Source: an uncultured Paracoccaceae bacterium
Lineage (GTDB): Bacteria > Pseudomonadota > Alphaproteobacteria > Rhodobacterales > Rhodobacteraceae
Reading direction: 5' to 3'
NCBI GenBank assembly: GCA_947492475.1
Contig: CANLNM010000007.1
Location: forward strand, 62,001 to 126,000
DNA length: 64,000 nucleotides
A program made the position numbers and the translations under genes. This document shows, piece by piece, positions 48,834 through 57,775 of the stretch; positions within the stretch are counted from its first letter, which is position 1, and every line of letters starts with the position of its first letter. The notes under the pieces are model-generated. The model saw only the letters and a program-made list of their open reading frames with translations, ran no database searches and was not told where the DNA came from.

Positions 48834-49844
48834 TTGGGCATTCGTCAAACATATCGCTTGCGATTGCGTCGTAAACGCTGGCGGATTCGTGCGTTCAGAA
48901 AGCGGCACGAACTAAAGTCTGTTGTTGATCGTACAAATCAGATCAAACGGTCGGATTCGTTTGTCTTTTCGACATTTCGGAACGAAATGATCCGGCTTCC
49001 GTATTTTCTGGAATATTACCGCGCCATGGGTGTCGGTCATTTCTTTATGGTCGATAATGACAGTGATGATGGCGCGCGCGAATACCTGTCCCAACAGCCC
49101 GATGTGTCCCTATGGACCACCAAAGCCAGCTATAAACGCGCCCGGTTTGGGGTGGATTGGCTGAACTGGCTGCAGTTGAAATATGGCCATGATCATTGGT
49201 GTCTGGTGGTCGATCCCGACGAATTCTTTGTATATCCGTTCTGTGATACGCGCCCGCTAAAGGCGTTGACCGATTGGTTGGATGCCTCGGCGGTGCGGTC
49301 CTTTGGGGCGATGTTGTTGGATATGTATCCAAAAGGTCCGATTGATGCGGTTCCCTATCAGGCAGGGCAAAACCCGATGGAAATTCTGTCGTGGTTTGAT
49401 GCCGGGAATTATTCGATCTACCAAAACCCGAAATTTCAAAACCTGTGGATTCAGGGCGGTCCTCGGATGCGGATGTTCTTTGATCAGGAACCTTGGCGCG
49501 CGCCTGCATTGAACAAAACGCCGTTGGTGAAATGGAACCGGCATTACGCCTATGAAAGTTCGACACATATGCTGCTGCCGCGGTCGTTGAATTTGACCTA
49601 TGATCAATGGGGTGGCGAAATGGCGACCGGAGTTTTGCTACATGCGAAATTCCTGTCAAATTTCGATCAGAAAGCCGCAGAAGAGCTGAAGCGTAAACAG
49701 CATTATGCCAACAGCAAAGAATACCGCGCCTATGCCGAAGGTCTGGCAGATAGCCCTGATTTCTGGTGCAAGTGGAGCGAAAAATACATCAATTGGCGAC
49801 AGCTTGAAATCCTCGGGATCATGTCCAAAGGAAACTGGGCATGA
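48834..49844 (+). CDS. Family 2-like glycosyltransferase (Glyco_tranf_2_4 type), copy 2
   Basis: A 336-residue paralog of the preceding gene, with FSTFRNEMIRLPYFLEYYR, DNDSDDG (about 74) and DPDEFF (about 127). The start is TTG at 48834, preceded by AAGGAT; no in-frame ATG precedes it. It is separated from copy 1 by 155 bases without a gene and overlaps the GT14-type gene (ATGA). A tandem duplication followed by divergence is the simplest history. Confidence 0.86.
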   Translation: MGIRQTYRLRLRRKRWRIRAFRKRHELKSVVDRTNQIKRSDSFVFSTFRNEMIRLPYFLEYYRAMGVGHFFMVDNDSDDGAREYLSQQPDVSLWTTKASYKRARFGVDWLNWLQLKYGHDHWCLVVDPDEFFVYPFCDTRPLKALTDWLDASAVRSFGAMLLDMYPKGPIDAVPYQAGQNPMEILSWFDAGNYSIYQNPKFQNLWIQGGPRMRMFFDQEPWRAPALNKTPLVKWNRHYAYESSTHMLLPRSLNLTYDQWGGEMATGVLLHAKFLSNFDQKAAEELKRKQHYANSKEYRAYAEGLADSPDFWCKWSEKYINWRQLEILGIMSKGNWA

Positions 49845-51538
49845 GCGTCGGCATCGTCATGTTGGTTCACAATGATCTGCATCGCGCAGAGCAGGTGATC
49901 CGCCATTGGAATGATGCAGGCTGTCCCGTGGTTGTGCATGTGGACAAAAAAGTGTCGCGTGTTGTTTTTGATAAGTTTCGCAATGCGTTGGCAAATCTAG
50001 AGGACGTTAAATTCAGCCGTCGCCATAAATGTGAATGGGGGGCCTGGGGCATTGTTGCGGCGTCGCAATCTGCGTCGGAACTGATGCTGAAAACCTTTGA
50101 TGATGTCAGCCACGTTTATTTGGCATCCGGGTCATGTATGCCGCTGCGCCCAGTCAAAGAGCTGATCAAATACCTGGCGGCGCGCCCGCGCACGGACTTC
50201 ATCGAAAGCGCAACAACAGCCGATGTGCCATGGACCGTTGGCGGTTTGGACGAGGAACGGTTCACGCTCTATTTCCCGTTTAAATGGCGCAGCCAACGAC
50301 GGTTGTTCGACCGGTTTGTATCGCTACAGCGCCGGTTCAAAATCAAACGCAACATCCCCGCCGGTATCGTGCCGCATATGGGATCGCAATGGTGGTGCCT
50401 GACCCGTCAGACATTGTCGGCCATTTTGCAGGACCCGGATCGCGAACGGTATGACCGCTATTTCAGCAAGGTGTGGATCCCAGATGAAAGCTATTTTCAG
50501 ACCTTGGTGCGGCTCTATGGTCAAAACGTAGAGAGCCGGTCGCTGACCCTGTCAAAGTTCGATTTTCAGGGCAAACCGCATATTTTCTATGATGATCATC
50601 TGCAATTGCTACGTCGGTCTGACTGCTTTGTTGCGCGCAAAATCTGGCCAGATGCGGATCGGCTGTATCAGACGTTTTTGAATGACCCGGCGGGCGCGAT
50701 GAAAGGCGCTGAACCCAATCCCAGTAAAATTGATCGTATTTTTGCCAAAGCGGTCGAACGCCGCACATTGGGGCGCAAAGGTCTGTTTATGCAGGGGCGG
50801 TTCCCCGATGAATACTGGGCGAACGGTCTGACATCTTCGCAATATTCGATCTTTGAAGGGTTCACTGAACTGTTTGAGGATTTTGAACCTTGGCTGGCCC
50901 GCGCAACCAATGCCCGTGTGCATGGCCATCTATATGCCCCTGAGGGGGCTGAATTTGACGGCCGTGGCGACACCTATGCCGGTGCGATGTCCAAATCCGT
51001 CCAAATGCGCGACTATAATGCGCGGATGTTTTTGACCAACCTGATCTGGAACACACGTGGCGAACGCCAATGTTTCCAATTTGGCCCGCGCGACAGTCAG
51101 TATATTTCCTGGGATGTCGCCAAGGATCCAAATGCTCGGATCAGTGTCATCTCTGGCGCTTGGGCTGTGCCGCTGTTTCAGTCGAACAAAAATTTCGCAG
51201 ATATCCGTGTCGAAGCCGCAGAGCTGCAAAAAATCGAGGCCGATCATCTTTACGCGTTGCGATCGCCCTATGCCAAGGCCCGCATTCGCATCTGGACCAT
51301 GGCCGAATTTATCGAAGCCCCGATGGAGGCATTGCAAGGCATCATCGACGAACATGGTGCCAGCAGCCCCAGCAAACTGACAGAAGCCCCCAAAATGGTC
51401 GATCTGACCGGGTTTGGGCAATTCTTGCAGAACCTCAAAAATCAGGGGATGCACCCCTATCTGATGGGGGACTTTCCAGTGGATCGTGCCCCGAACCAGG
51501 ATCGCGGCAAACGCCGGAAACCTTACTTGGTGAAATAA
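49841..51538 (+). CDS. Branching glycosyltransferase, GT14 type (Core-2/I-branching) with extra C-terminal domain
   Basis: A 565-residue protein. The first 270 residues match the GT14 fold of beta-1,6-N-acetylglucosaminyl- and xylosyltransferases: GIVMLVHNDLHRAEQ at the N-terminus, HVDKKVS, YLASGSCMPLRP and GSQWWCLTRQT with the catalytic WIPDESYFQT segment. The remaining part (about 290-565) is an uncharacterised domain met in roseobacter proteins. Overlaps the second glycosyltransferase and ends next to the sulfotransferase start. Animal GT14 enzymes build glycan branches or start glycosaminoglycans. Confidence 0.83.
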   Translation: MSVGIVMLVHNDLHRAEQVIRHWNDAGCPVVVHVDKKVSRVVFDKFRNALANLEDVKFSRRHKCEWGAWGIVAASQSASELMLKTFDDVSHVYLASGSCMPLRPVKELIKYLAARPRTDFIESATTADVPWTVGGLDEERFTLYFPFKWRSQRRLFDRFVSLQRRFKIKRNIPAGIVPHMGSQWWCLTRQTLSAILQDPDRERYDRYFSKVWIPDESYFQTLVRLYGQNVESRSLTLSKFDFQGKPHIFYDDHLQLLRRSDCFVARKIWPDADRLYQTFLNDPAGAMKGAEPNPSKIDRIFAKAVERRTLGRKGLFMQGRFPDEYWANGLTSSQYSIFEGFTELFEDFEPWLARATNARVHGHLYAPEGAEFDGRGDTYAGAMSKSVQMRDYNARMFLTNLIWNTRGERQCFQFGPRDSQYISWDVAKDPNARISVISGAWAVPLFQSNKNFADIRVEAAELQKIEADHLYALRSPYAKARIRIWTMAEFIEAPMEALQGIIDEHGASSPSKLTEAPKMVDLTGFGQFLQNLKNQGMHPYLMGDFPVDRAPNQDRGKRRKPYLVK

Positions 51539-52966
51539 ATGTCCCGATTTGATTATTTCGTCGTCTTTGCAGAAATGCGGACGGGGTCGAACTTCTTAGA
51601 AGCAAACATAAACGCGTTTGATGGCCTGCAATGTCACGGAGAGGCGTTTAATCCGCATTTCATCGGCTATCCCAACACCGATGACATCCTTGGCGTGCGG
51701 CTGGGGCTGCGTCAGGCCGATCCAGAGGTGCTGATTGACGCGATCAAGGAACAAAGCGACGGGCTGGGCGGGTTTCGGTTTTTCAACGACCATGATCAGC
51801 GTGTTCTGGATGTGGTTCTGCCAGATCCGCGCTGCGCCAAAATTATTCTGACCCGAAACCCGGTCGAAAGCTATGTCAGCTGGAAAATCGCGCAGGCCAC
51901 GGGGCAGTGGAAACTGACCAATGTGAAACACGCGAAGTCGGAGAAGGTCAGCTTTGAACCGGCCGAATTTGAAACCCATCTGGCCGCGCTACAGGCGTTT
52001 CAGGTGCGGCTATTGAATGCGTTGCAACGCAGTGGTCAGACCGCGTTTTATGTCGCATACGAAGATCTGCAAGACGTTGATATCATGAATGGTCTTGCGG
52101 CGTTTTTGGAATGCGATGACCGGCTGGAACATCTGGATAAAAAGCTGAAAAAACAAAATCCGGCACCTATGTCGGATAAGGTGTCGAATTTTGACGATAT
52201 GGCCCAGTCTTTGGCGCGAATGGACCGGTTTAATCTGGCGCGCACGCCAAATTTTGAACCCCGTCGCGGCCCGGCGGTTCCGACCTATATTGCCTGCGCC
52301 CAAAGCCCCCTTTTGTATATGCCGCTGAAATCTGGGCCTGAATTGGCGGTTCAAAACTGGATGGCTGCGATTGATCAGGTTGACCCAGCAGATTTGAAGC
52401 AAGGTTTCACCCAAAAAACCCTGCGTCAGTGGAAACGCAAAAACACCGGGCATCGCAGCTTTGCGGTGCTGCGTCATCCACTGGTTCGGGCACATGCCGC
52501 ATTTTGTGACAGGATTCTGTCAACCGACAAAGGGAGCTTTACCGAAATTCGCGAAACATTGCGTCGTGAATTTAAGCTGCCTTATGCCAAGGGCAAAATC
52601 GGCGATGGCTATGACACGGCACGTCACCAAGAAGCGTTTTTGGGGTTCTTGCGGTTCCTAAAGGCGAATTTGGCGGGTCAGACCTCTATTCGGGTTGATG
52701 CCAATTGGGCCAGCCAGGCCTCTATTCTAAGTGGGATGTCCGAATTTGTCGCGCCGGATTTCATTATGAGAGAAGAGACATTGGAGCGCGATTGTCAGAT
52801 TTTGGGGGACATGGTGGGGCTGCCCAACCTGCCCAAACCTGATTTTGAAACCGATCCGCATCTGCATGCGTTGGAATCAATCCACAATGACGACTTAGAC
52901 GCGGCTATTCGTGATGTTTATCAGCGTGATTTTATGATGTTCGGGTTCGACGACTGGCGGGCCTAA
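51539..52966 (+). CDS. Sulfotransferase-like protein with two putative sulfotransferase domains
   Basis: A 475-residue protein. Residues 1-245 are a PAPS-dependent sulfotransferase of the Stf0 type: the 5'-phosphosulfate loop is EMRTGSNFLE (12-21) and the 3'-phosphate motif is ILTRNPVESYVSWK (about 102-115). A second part (about 255-475) looks like a sulfotransferase-2 fold with YMPLKSGPELAVQNWM and FAVLRHPLVRAHAAF. Two domains could sulfate two sites or positions. Starts at the base following the GT14 gene stop. Confidence 0.8.
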   Translation: MSRFDYFVVFAEMRTGSNFLEANINAFDGLQCHGEAFNPHFIGYPNTDDILGVRLGLRQADPEVLIDAIKEQSDGLGGFRFFNDHDQRVLDVVLPDPRCAKIILTRNPVESYVSWKIAQATGQWKLTNVKHAKSEKVSFEPAEFETHLAALQAFQVRLLNALQRSGQTAFYVAYEDLQDVDIMNGLAAFLECDDRLEHLDKKLKKQNPAPMSDKVSNFDDMAQSLARMDRFNLARTPNFEPRRGPAVPTYIACAQSPLLYMPLKSGPELAVQNWMAAIDQVDPADLKQGFTQKTLRQWKRKNTGHRSFAVLRHPLVRAHAAFCDRILSTDKGSFTEIRETLRREFKLPYAKGKIGDGYDTARHQEAFLGFLRFLKANLAGQTSIRVDANWASQASILSGMSEFVAPDFIMREETLERDCQILGDMVGLPNLPKPDFETDPHLHALESIHNDDLDAAIRDVYQRDFMMFGFDDWRA

Positions 52967-52997
52967 CGCCCTGCCAGAACACAGCTTTATCCGCGGA

Positions 52998-53462
52998 TTA
53001 GGCCGCTTGGTGCGTCGTCGTATCCGTCAGGATCGCATATAATGTTGCGACGTCAGAATTGGCGCGCAATTTGGAACAAATCGCTTTTTCACGCAGGGTG
53101 CGCGACACCAAAGCGAGCGCTTTTAGATGCTCGACACCAGAATTTTCTGGGGCCAGCAGAACGAAAATCAGATCAACGGGCTGACGATCAACGGCATCGA
53201 AATCCAGCGGCTTTTCCAACCGGATAAACAGGCCTTTGACATCGTCCAGATTGTGCAGGCGGGCATGGGGCAGGGCCACACCATGGCCCACACCGGTGGG
53301 ACCCAAGCTTTCGCGTTCAAGCAAGGCTTCGATGACTTTTGCAGGTTCCAGCCCAAATTGAGCCTCGGCGAGATCGCCGATTTCATGGAACAAACGCTTT
53401 TTGCTGCTCGATAACCCCAAGAGTTTAATACCCTCGGGGCTGAGTAGTTCATTTAACTGCAT
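52998..53462 (-). CDS. ptsN: PTS IIA-like nitrogen regulatory protein
   Basis: EIIA-Ntr of the nitrogen phosphotransferase system, a regulatory phosphoacceptor. 154 residues with the phospho-histidine in ALPHAR (His66) and the preceding LLERESLGPTGVGHG. Second gene of an hpf-ptsN pair (35-base gap), the normal order downstream of lptB. Confidence 0.95.
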   Translation of the reverse strand: MQLNELLSPEGIKLLGLSSSKKRLFHEIGDLAEAQFGLEPAKVIEALLERESLGPTGVGHGVALPHARLHNLDDVKGLFIRLEKPLDFDAVDRQPVDLIFVLLAPENSGVEHLKALALVSRTLREKAICSKLRANSDVATLYAILTDTTTHQAA

Positions 53463-53497
53463 GTATCCGGGTCCCTAAACCCAACCGCAAAGGGCGG

Positions 53498-54076
53498 CTA
53501 TTGGTCGTCTTTTTTGGGATCAATCCACCCTATATTGCCGTCTTCGCGGCGATACACGACATTGATTCCGCTGTGTCCCTCGTTGCGAAAAACCAGAACC
53601 GGAGCATGCGAAAGTTCCATTTGCATCACGGCCTCTCCAACGGAGATAGACGGAATTTTGGCTTCCATCTCAGCGATGATCATGGCGCTTACGTTTTCTG
53701 GTTCCACCTCTTCGACGTGGTCCGTTGCGGCGAGGATATACGAGCCCGCATCAGAAAGTTCAACCGGTTGCTGACGTTCCTTGTGGTGATCCTTCAACCT
53801 ACGCTTGTATCGACGCAGCTGCTTGTCCATCTTTTCAAGTGATGAATCAAAAGCTGCATAGATTTCATGGGCATGCGCACGAGCCTGAGTTGTAAGCCCT
53901 GTGGATAAGTGAACAACGGTCTCGCAAACAAATTCATTGGCACTCTTGGAAAAGATGACCGTCGCGTCCGTTGGTCTGCCAGAATATTTATTGAGTGTAT
54001 CGCCTAATTCATTTTTGACATGAATCTGTAGGGCTTCGCCAATGTCGATTTGCTTGCCGCTGATTTGATACCGCAT
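53498..54076 (-). CDS. hpf: Ribosome hibernation promoting factor, long form
   Basis: Dimerises 70S ribosomes into inactive 100S particles in stationary phase. 192 residues, so the long type: an N-terminal ribosome-binding domain and a C-terminal dimerisation domain (about 128-192 with PVLVFRNEGHSGINVVYRR). The GGAGGAA box on the minus strand is ideal. Upstream, between it and lptB, are a palindrome (54173-54187) and a small hairpin (54110-54125). Confidence 0.94.
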   Translation of the reverse strand: MRYQISGKQIDIGEALQIHVKNELGDTLNKYSGRPTDATVIFSKSANEFVCETVVHLSTGLTTQARAHAHEIYAAFDSSLEKMDKQLRRYKRRLKDHHKERQQPVELSDAGSYILAATDHVEEVEPENVSAMIIAEMEAKIPSISVGEAVMQMELSHAPVLVFRNEGHSGINVVYRREDGNIGWIDPKKDDQ

Positions 54077-54172
54077 CGTTCCTCCTGAAGTTTGGAAAAT
54101 GCCTGACCTGCCCTAGAATTAGGGCGTGTAGATCAAGCTAATCGGATTGATGGCCGGCCGGTTTCCTGATGG

Positions 54173-54187
54173 TGTTGTGCCACAACA
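54173..54187. promoter_or_regulatory. Perfect 7-1-7 palindrome upstream of hpf
   Basis: TGTTGTG C CACAACA, with matching arms and a one-base centre, lies about 97 bases before hpf in the 203-base gap. It looks like an operator for a dimeric regulator, which I cannot name. Confidence 0.4.
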
Positions 54188-54279
54188 GAGTGCAAGCACC
54201 CGGTCCGTCTGGCAAAGGAAAACACAATCCGTCATCCCCTACATTTGGCGCTGAATCGGGTGTGTTTGTCAATGTGGAT

Positions 54280-55038
54280 TCAACCGACCTTGAAACCTTG
54301 ACCTAAATAAACGCGACGGACGTTTTCATCCTGAACCACCTCGTCGGCGGTGCCGCTCATGAGGATTTGACCGTCATGCAGGATATAGGCGCGATCGACA
54401 ATTTCCAATGTTTCACGCACGTTATGGTCGGTGATCAACACACCGATCCCACGCGATTTTAGGTCCGCAACGAGGTGGCGAATTTCGCCGACGGAAACGG
54501 GATCAACCCCGGCAAAAGGTTCATCCAGCAAGACATAATTGGGGTTTGCGGCCAAACAGCGGGCAAATTCAGCACGCCGCCGTTCCCCACCAGACAGCGC
54601 AAGCGCAGGCGCGCGGCGCAGGTGTTCGATGGAAAATTCTGACAGCAATTCCTCTAGCCGTTCCCGGCGGGTCATGCGATCTGGCTCTGAAATTTCGAGG
54701 ATCGACAGGATGTTGTTTTCGACTGACAGACCCCGGAAAATCGACATTTCCTGCGGCAAATAGCCGATGCCCAGACGGGCGCGCCGATACATGGGCAGGG
54801 CTGTGACATCTTGTCCGTCGATGAAAACGCGCCCGCCTTCGGGGGTCACTAGGCCGGCAATCGAATAGAAACAGGTGGTTTTACCGGATCCATTTGGTCC
54901 AAGCAGCGCCACAGCTTCGCCGCGGGCCAAATCCATGCTCACATCCCGAATCACAAGCCGTTTGCGGTAGCTTTTGCGAAGATTGCGAATCTGCAACCCG
55001 GCGCTGCCCTGGGTGACTGTTAATTCGGGCGCTGACAT
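54280..55038 (-). CDS. lptB: LPS export ABC transporter ATPase LptB
   Basis: ATPase of the LptBFG complex that extracts lipopolysaccharide from the inner membrane. 252 residues; Walker A GPNGSGKTT (47-55), signature LSGGERRR (about 149), Walker B VLLDEPF. The start overlaps the lptA stop (TGATG). Last gene of the nhaA-rnd-kdsD-lptC-lptA-lptB series. Confidence 0.97.
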   Translation of the reverse strand: MSAPELTVTQGSAGLQIRNLRKSYRKRLVIRDVSMDLARGEAVALLGPNGSGKTTCFYSIAGLVTPEGGRVFIDGQDVTALPMYRRARLGIGYLPQEMSIFRGLSVENNILSILEISEPDRMTRRERLEELLSEFSIEHLRRAPALALSGGERRRAEFARCLAANPNYVLLDEPFAGVDPVSVGEIRHLVADLKSRGIGVLITDHNVRETLEIVDRAYILHDGQILMSGTADEVVQDENVRRVYLGQGFKVG

Positions 55039-55526
55039 CAATTGTCCCCTTGGGCAAAGACGGTGCGCACGCGGCCTTCCATTTGGGCGGTGCCGGTTTC
55101 CAAATTGACGTTCATGCGGTCTGCGGAAATTGCGCTGGGCCCTTGGGTCAACAAAACGTTGCCAGTGAGCACCAGCATGCCGGTTTCCAGATTATAATTG
55201 GCTTCGACCGCTTCTGCGGCTTCGGTTTCTGTGACCAAAGTCACGCCGCCCGTTGCCAACAATTGGGTGATGTCGCCGTTGGTGTCTGAATATCGCACCT
55301 GCACGCGCGCGGCGGCCAGACGCATGCTGCCTTGGCCGATCACGACATTTCCGGTGAAAATGGCGGTTCCGTTATCTTGGTTGACGGTCAGGCTGTCGGC
55401 GTTGACCTCGACAGGATCGGATGGATTGGCATTAAGCCCGCCCAGCGCGATCTGTGTGCCCTGAGCAATGGCCGAACCGGCAATGACAATACATGCGGCG
55501 GCGATGGAATGACGAATAAAATGCAC
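55038..55526 (-). CDS. lptA: LPS transport periplasmic protein LptA
   Basis: Forms the periplasmic bridge that carries lipopolysaccharide to the outer membrane. 162 residues with signal peptide ending AIAQ, then the OstA-type beta-strand repeats (VEVNADSLTVNQDNGTAIF; AISADRMNVNLETG). Four-base gap to lptC and overlap with lptB. Confidence 0.93.
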   Translation of the reverse strand: MHFIRHSIAAACIVIAGSAIAQGTQIALGGLNANPSDPVEVNADSLTVNQDNGTAIFTGNVVIGQGSMRLAAARVQVRYSDTNGDITQLLATGGVTLVTETEAAEAVEANYNLETGMLVLTGNVLLTQGPSAISADRMNVNLETGTAQMEGRVRTVFAQGDN

Positions 55527-55530
55527 AATA

Positions 55531-56136
55531 CTATTCCTGATTTTGGGGGGAGTATATCAGCCGCACCCCTTCATTGAAAACCATTTGCTGCCCGTCCGAC
55601 CCTTCGGGGGTTTCAATCACCAACTTACCAGCAGTCACTTGGCCATAAGGCGCGCGAATTTCAAGTCGCCCATGGGTTTCAAACCGTCCTGTTTCCAGAT
55701 CGGCGGTCATGCCTTGGGTTTCCATTTTGTATCCGTTGGACGTGTCCAGACGCACCAAACCTTCTAGCTCGGCGATTTGGGTGTCAGAATTTAACATCCC
55801 TGACCCGGCGCGGATAATGGTTTGCACCCCCCCGGTGCTGCGCAATTCTGATTGCAGCGCAGAGACGTTCAAAATGCTGTTTTGATCCGCATCCGGCGCA
55901 GCGCTATGGGCGGAAAACGTAACCTCGGACCCATCGTCCGCGACGCCCGCATAATAGGGTTCCAGGATCAACTGGTCGCGCGCGATTTCTTCGAGTTCCG
56001 CATACGGGATGGTTTGGTCGCTATTTTGGCCCCGCGAAAACAGAAACATGGTCGACAACAGGGCCAGTGCGGCCAGCGGCAGGCCGACCTTGGCAAAATT
56101 CACCAATCGCGAATAAAGATCACCAGCCCCGACCAA
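55531..56136 (-). CDS. lptC: LPS export protein LptC
   Basis: Bitopic inner-membrane protein linking LptBFG with LptA. 201 residues: one N-terminal membrane helix (about 14-32) followed by beta-jellyroll repeats (YKMETQGMTADLETGRFETHG). No ATG fits; the start is probably TTG at 56136, three bases after the kdsD stop, with a weak ribosome site. A later Met at residue 30 would remove the membrane helix. Confidence 0.88.
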   Translation of the reverse strand: MVGAGDLYSRLVNFAKVGLPLAALALLSTMFLFSRGQNSDQTIPYAELEEIARDQLILEPYYAGVADDGSEVTFSAHSAAPDADQNSILNVSALQSELRSTGGVQTIIRAGSGMLNSDTQIAELEGLVRLDTSNGYKMETQGMTADLETGRFETHGRLEIRAPYGQVTAGKLVIETPEGSDGQQMVFNEGVRLIYSPQNQE

Positions 56137-56139
56137 GGA

Positions 56140-57108
56140 TCACACCACGCCTGCGCGCAAACAGTCGTGAATGTGCAATATCCCGACCACGTTGCCCGAC
56201 GTTTCAGGGTCGACAACAAACAGGCAGGTGATTTTGTATTCATTCATCACGGCGACGGCTTCCTCGGCCAGAGAATTTGAACCGATGGTCCGGGGCGCGG
56301 CGGTCATGACCTGCCCGGCTTTGCGATCCAGCAATCCATCCATGTGCCGACGCAGATCCCCGTCGGTCACGATGCCGCTAAGGTAGCCATTGTCATCCAA
56401 TACGCCAACCACGCCGAACCCCTTTTGGCTGATGGTCAGCAAGGTGTCGCTCATGGGGGTGTTCACCCCAACCAAAGGCAAGGCGTCGTCTTTGTGCATC
56501 AGATCGCCAACACGGGACAATTGCGCGCCCAGTTTGCCGCCGGGATGGAAGTCGCGGAAATTATCGGCCGTGAATGCCCGGTGTTTCATCAACGCGATCG
56601 CCAGAGCGTCCCCCATGGCCAGGGTCAATGTGGTGGACGTGGTTGGAACCACGCCATGACCACAGGCTTCGCCCAGCTTTGGGATCATCAGAAACGCGTC
56701 TGCCGCTGTCATCAAGCTGCTGTTGGGGCGGCTGGACAGGCCGATCAACGGGATGGCAAAGCGGCGCGTATAGGCCAGCAGATTGGCCAGTTCTGGCGCC
56801 TCGCCGGAATTGGAAATCGCCAGAACCACATCTGCCTTTGTGACCATGCCCAGATCGCCATGGGATGCCTCGGCGGGATGGACAAACTGCGCCGGGGTCC
56901 CGGTGCTGGCCAATGTGGCGGCGATTTTGCGCGCGATATGCCCGGATTTACCGATGCCACTGACAATCACCCGGCCTTTGGCCTTTAGGATCAGGTCAAT
57001 GGCATCGCAAAATTTGTCATCCAGCGATGTGGCCAGCACAACCAGCGCCTCGGCCTCTTCGGTGATGACCTGACGGGCGGTGGTCAGAAAGGCCTCTCGA
57101 TCCGTCAT
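56140..57108 (-). CDS. kdsD: Arabinose-5-phosphate isomerase
   Basis: Converts ribulose-5-phosphate to arabinose-5-phosphate, the first step to Kdo. 322 residues: a SIS domain (about 30-180, with SGIGKSGH) and a pair of CBS domains (about 205-320). Start 57108 lies one base past the rnd stop; a longer frame to 57180 would lie inside rnd. Complements kdsB at 44799. Confidence 0.94.
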   Translation of the reverse strand: MTDREAFLTTARQVITEEAEALVVLATSLDDKFCDAIDLILKAKGRVIVSGIGKSGHIARKIAATLASTGTPAQFVHPAEASHGDLGMVTKADVVLAISNSGEAPELANLLAYTRRFAIPLIGLSSRPNSSLMTAADAFLMIPKLGEACGHGVVPTTSTTLTLAMGDALAIALMKHRAFTADNFRDFHPGGKLGAQLSRVGDLMHKDDALPLVGVNTPMSDTLLTISQKGFGVVGVLDDNGYLSGIVTDGDLRRHMDGLLDRKAGQVMTAAPRTIGSNSLAEEAVAVMNEYKITCLFVVDPETSGNVVGILHIHDCLRAGVV

Positions 57109-57109
57109 A

Positions 57110-57721
57110 TCAATGCGAAAAGATGTCGATTTCGGGCCAGCCCGCCAGATCAAGCTGCGCACGCATTGGCAGGAAATCAAAGCAGGCCTGCGCCATGTCC
57201 ATCCGGCCTTCGCGGATCAGGCGTTCGTTCAGCACGTCGCGCAGTTTATGCAGATAGAGCACATCCGACGCCGCGTAATCCAGTTGCGCCTCGGTCAAGG
57301 TCGGGGCACCCCAATCGCTGCTTTGCTGATGCTTGGAAATGTCGACGTTCAGCAATTCCTGCAACAGGTTTTTCAACCCGTGACGGTCCGTATAGGTCCG
57401 CACCATTTTGGAAGCGATTTTGGTGCAATAAACCGGGGCTGTGACCGCGCCAAAGGCGTTTTGCATCGCGGCAATGTCAAACCGGCCAAAGTGAAACAGT
57501 TTCAATACATTTGGGTCTGTCAGCATTTTGCACAGGTTTGGTGCCTCGGTCTGGCCTTTGGCGATCTGAACCAGATGGGCATTGCCATCCCCGCCGGACA
57601 TCTGGATCACGCACAGACGGTCGCGATGCGGGTGCAGCCCCATCGTTTCACAATCGATGGCAACAACTGGACCCAGATCCAGATCGTCAGGTAGGTCGTT
57701 TTGATAAAGTGTATTGGCCAC
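57110..57721 (-). CDS. rnd: Ribonuclease D-like 3'-5' exonuclease
   Basis: A 203-residue DEDD-type exonuclease. The first acidic pair is in VVAIDCETMGL (about 18-28), the third acid in FHFGRFDIAAM, and the motif DYAASDVLYLH supplies the last one. The HRDC domains of E. coli RNase D are absent, as in many alphaproteobacterial short forms. Between nhaA (54-base gap) and kdsD. Confidence 0.9.
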   Translation of the reverse strand: MANTLYQNDLPDDLDLGPVVAIDCETMGLHPHRDRLCVIQMSGGDGNAHLVQIAKGQTEAPNLCKMLTDPNVLKLFHFGRFDIAAMQNAFGAVTAPVYCTKIASKMVRTYTDRHGLKNLLQELLNVDISKHQQSSDWGAPTLTEAQLDYAASDVLYLHKLRDVLNERLIREGRMDMAQACFDFLPMRAQLDLAGWPEIDIFSH

Positions 57722-57775
57722 AGGCGCGCCCTTTCAGTTCTGTTCTCTGTCAGATACGCGCCTTATGGCTTTGCA

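Noticed and set aside
54166-54192. Possible RpoN promoter before hpf (TGGCAC on minus strand)
   Set aside because: The -12 TTGCA element is missing at the needed distance.
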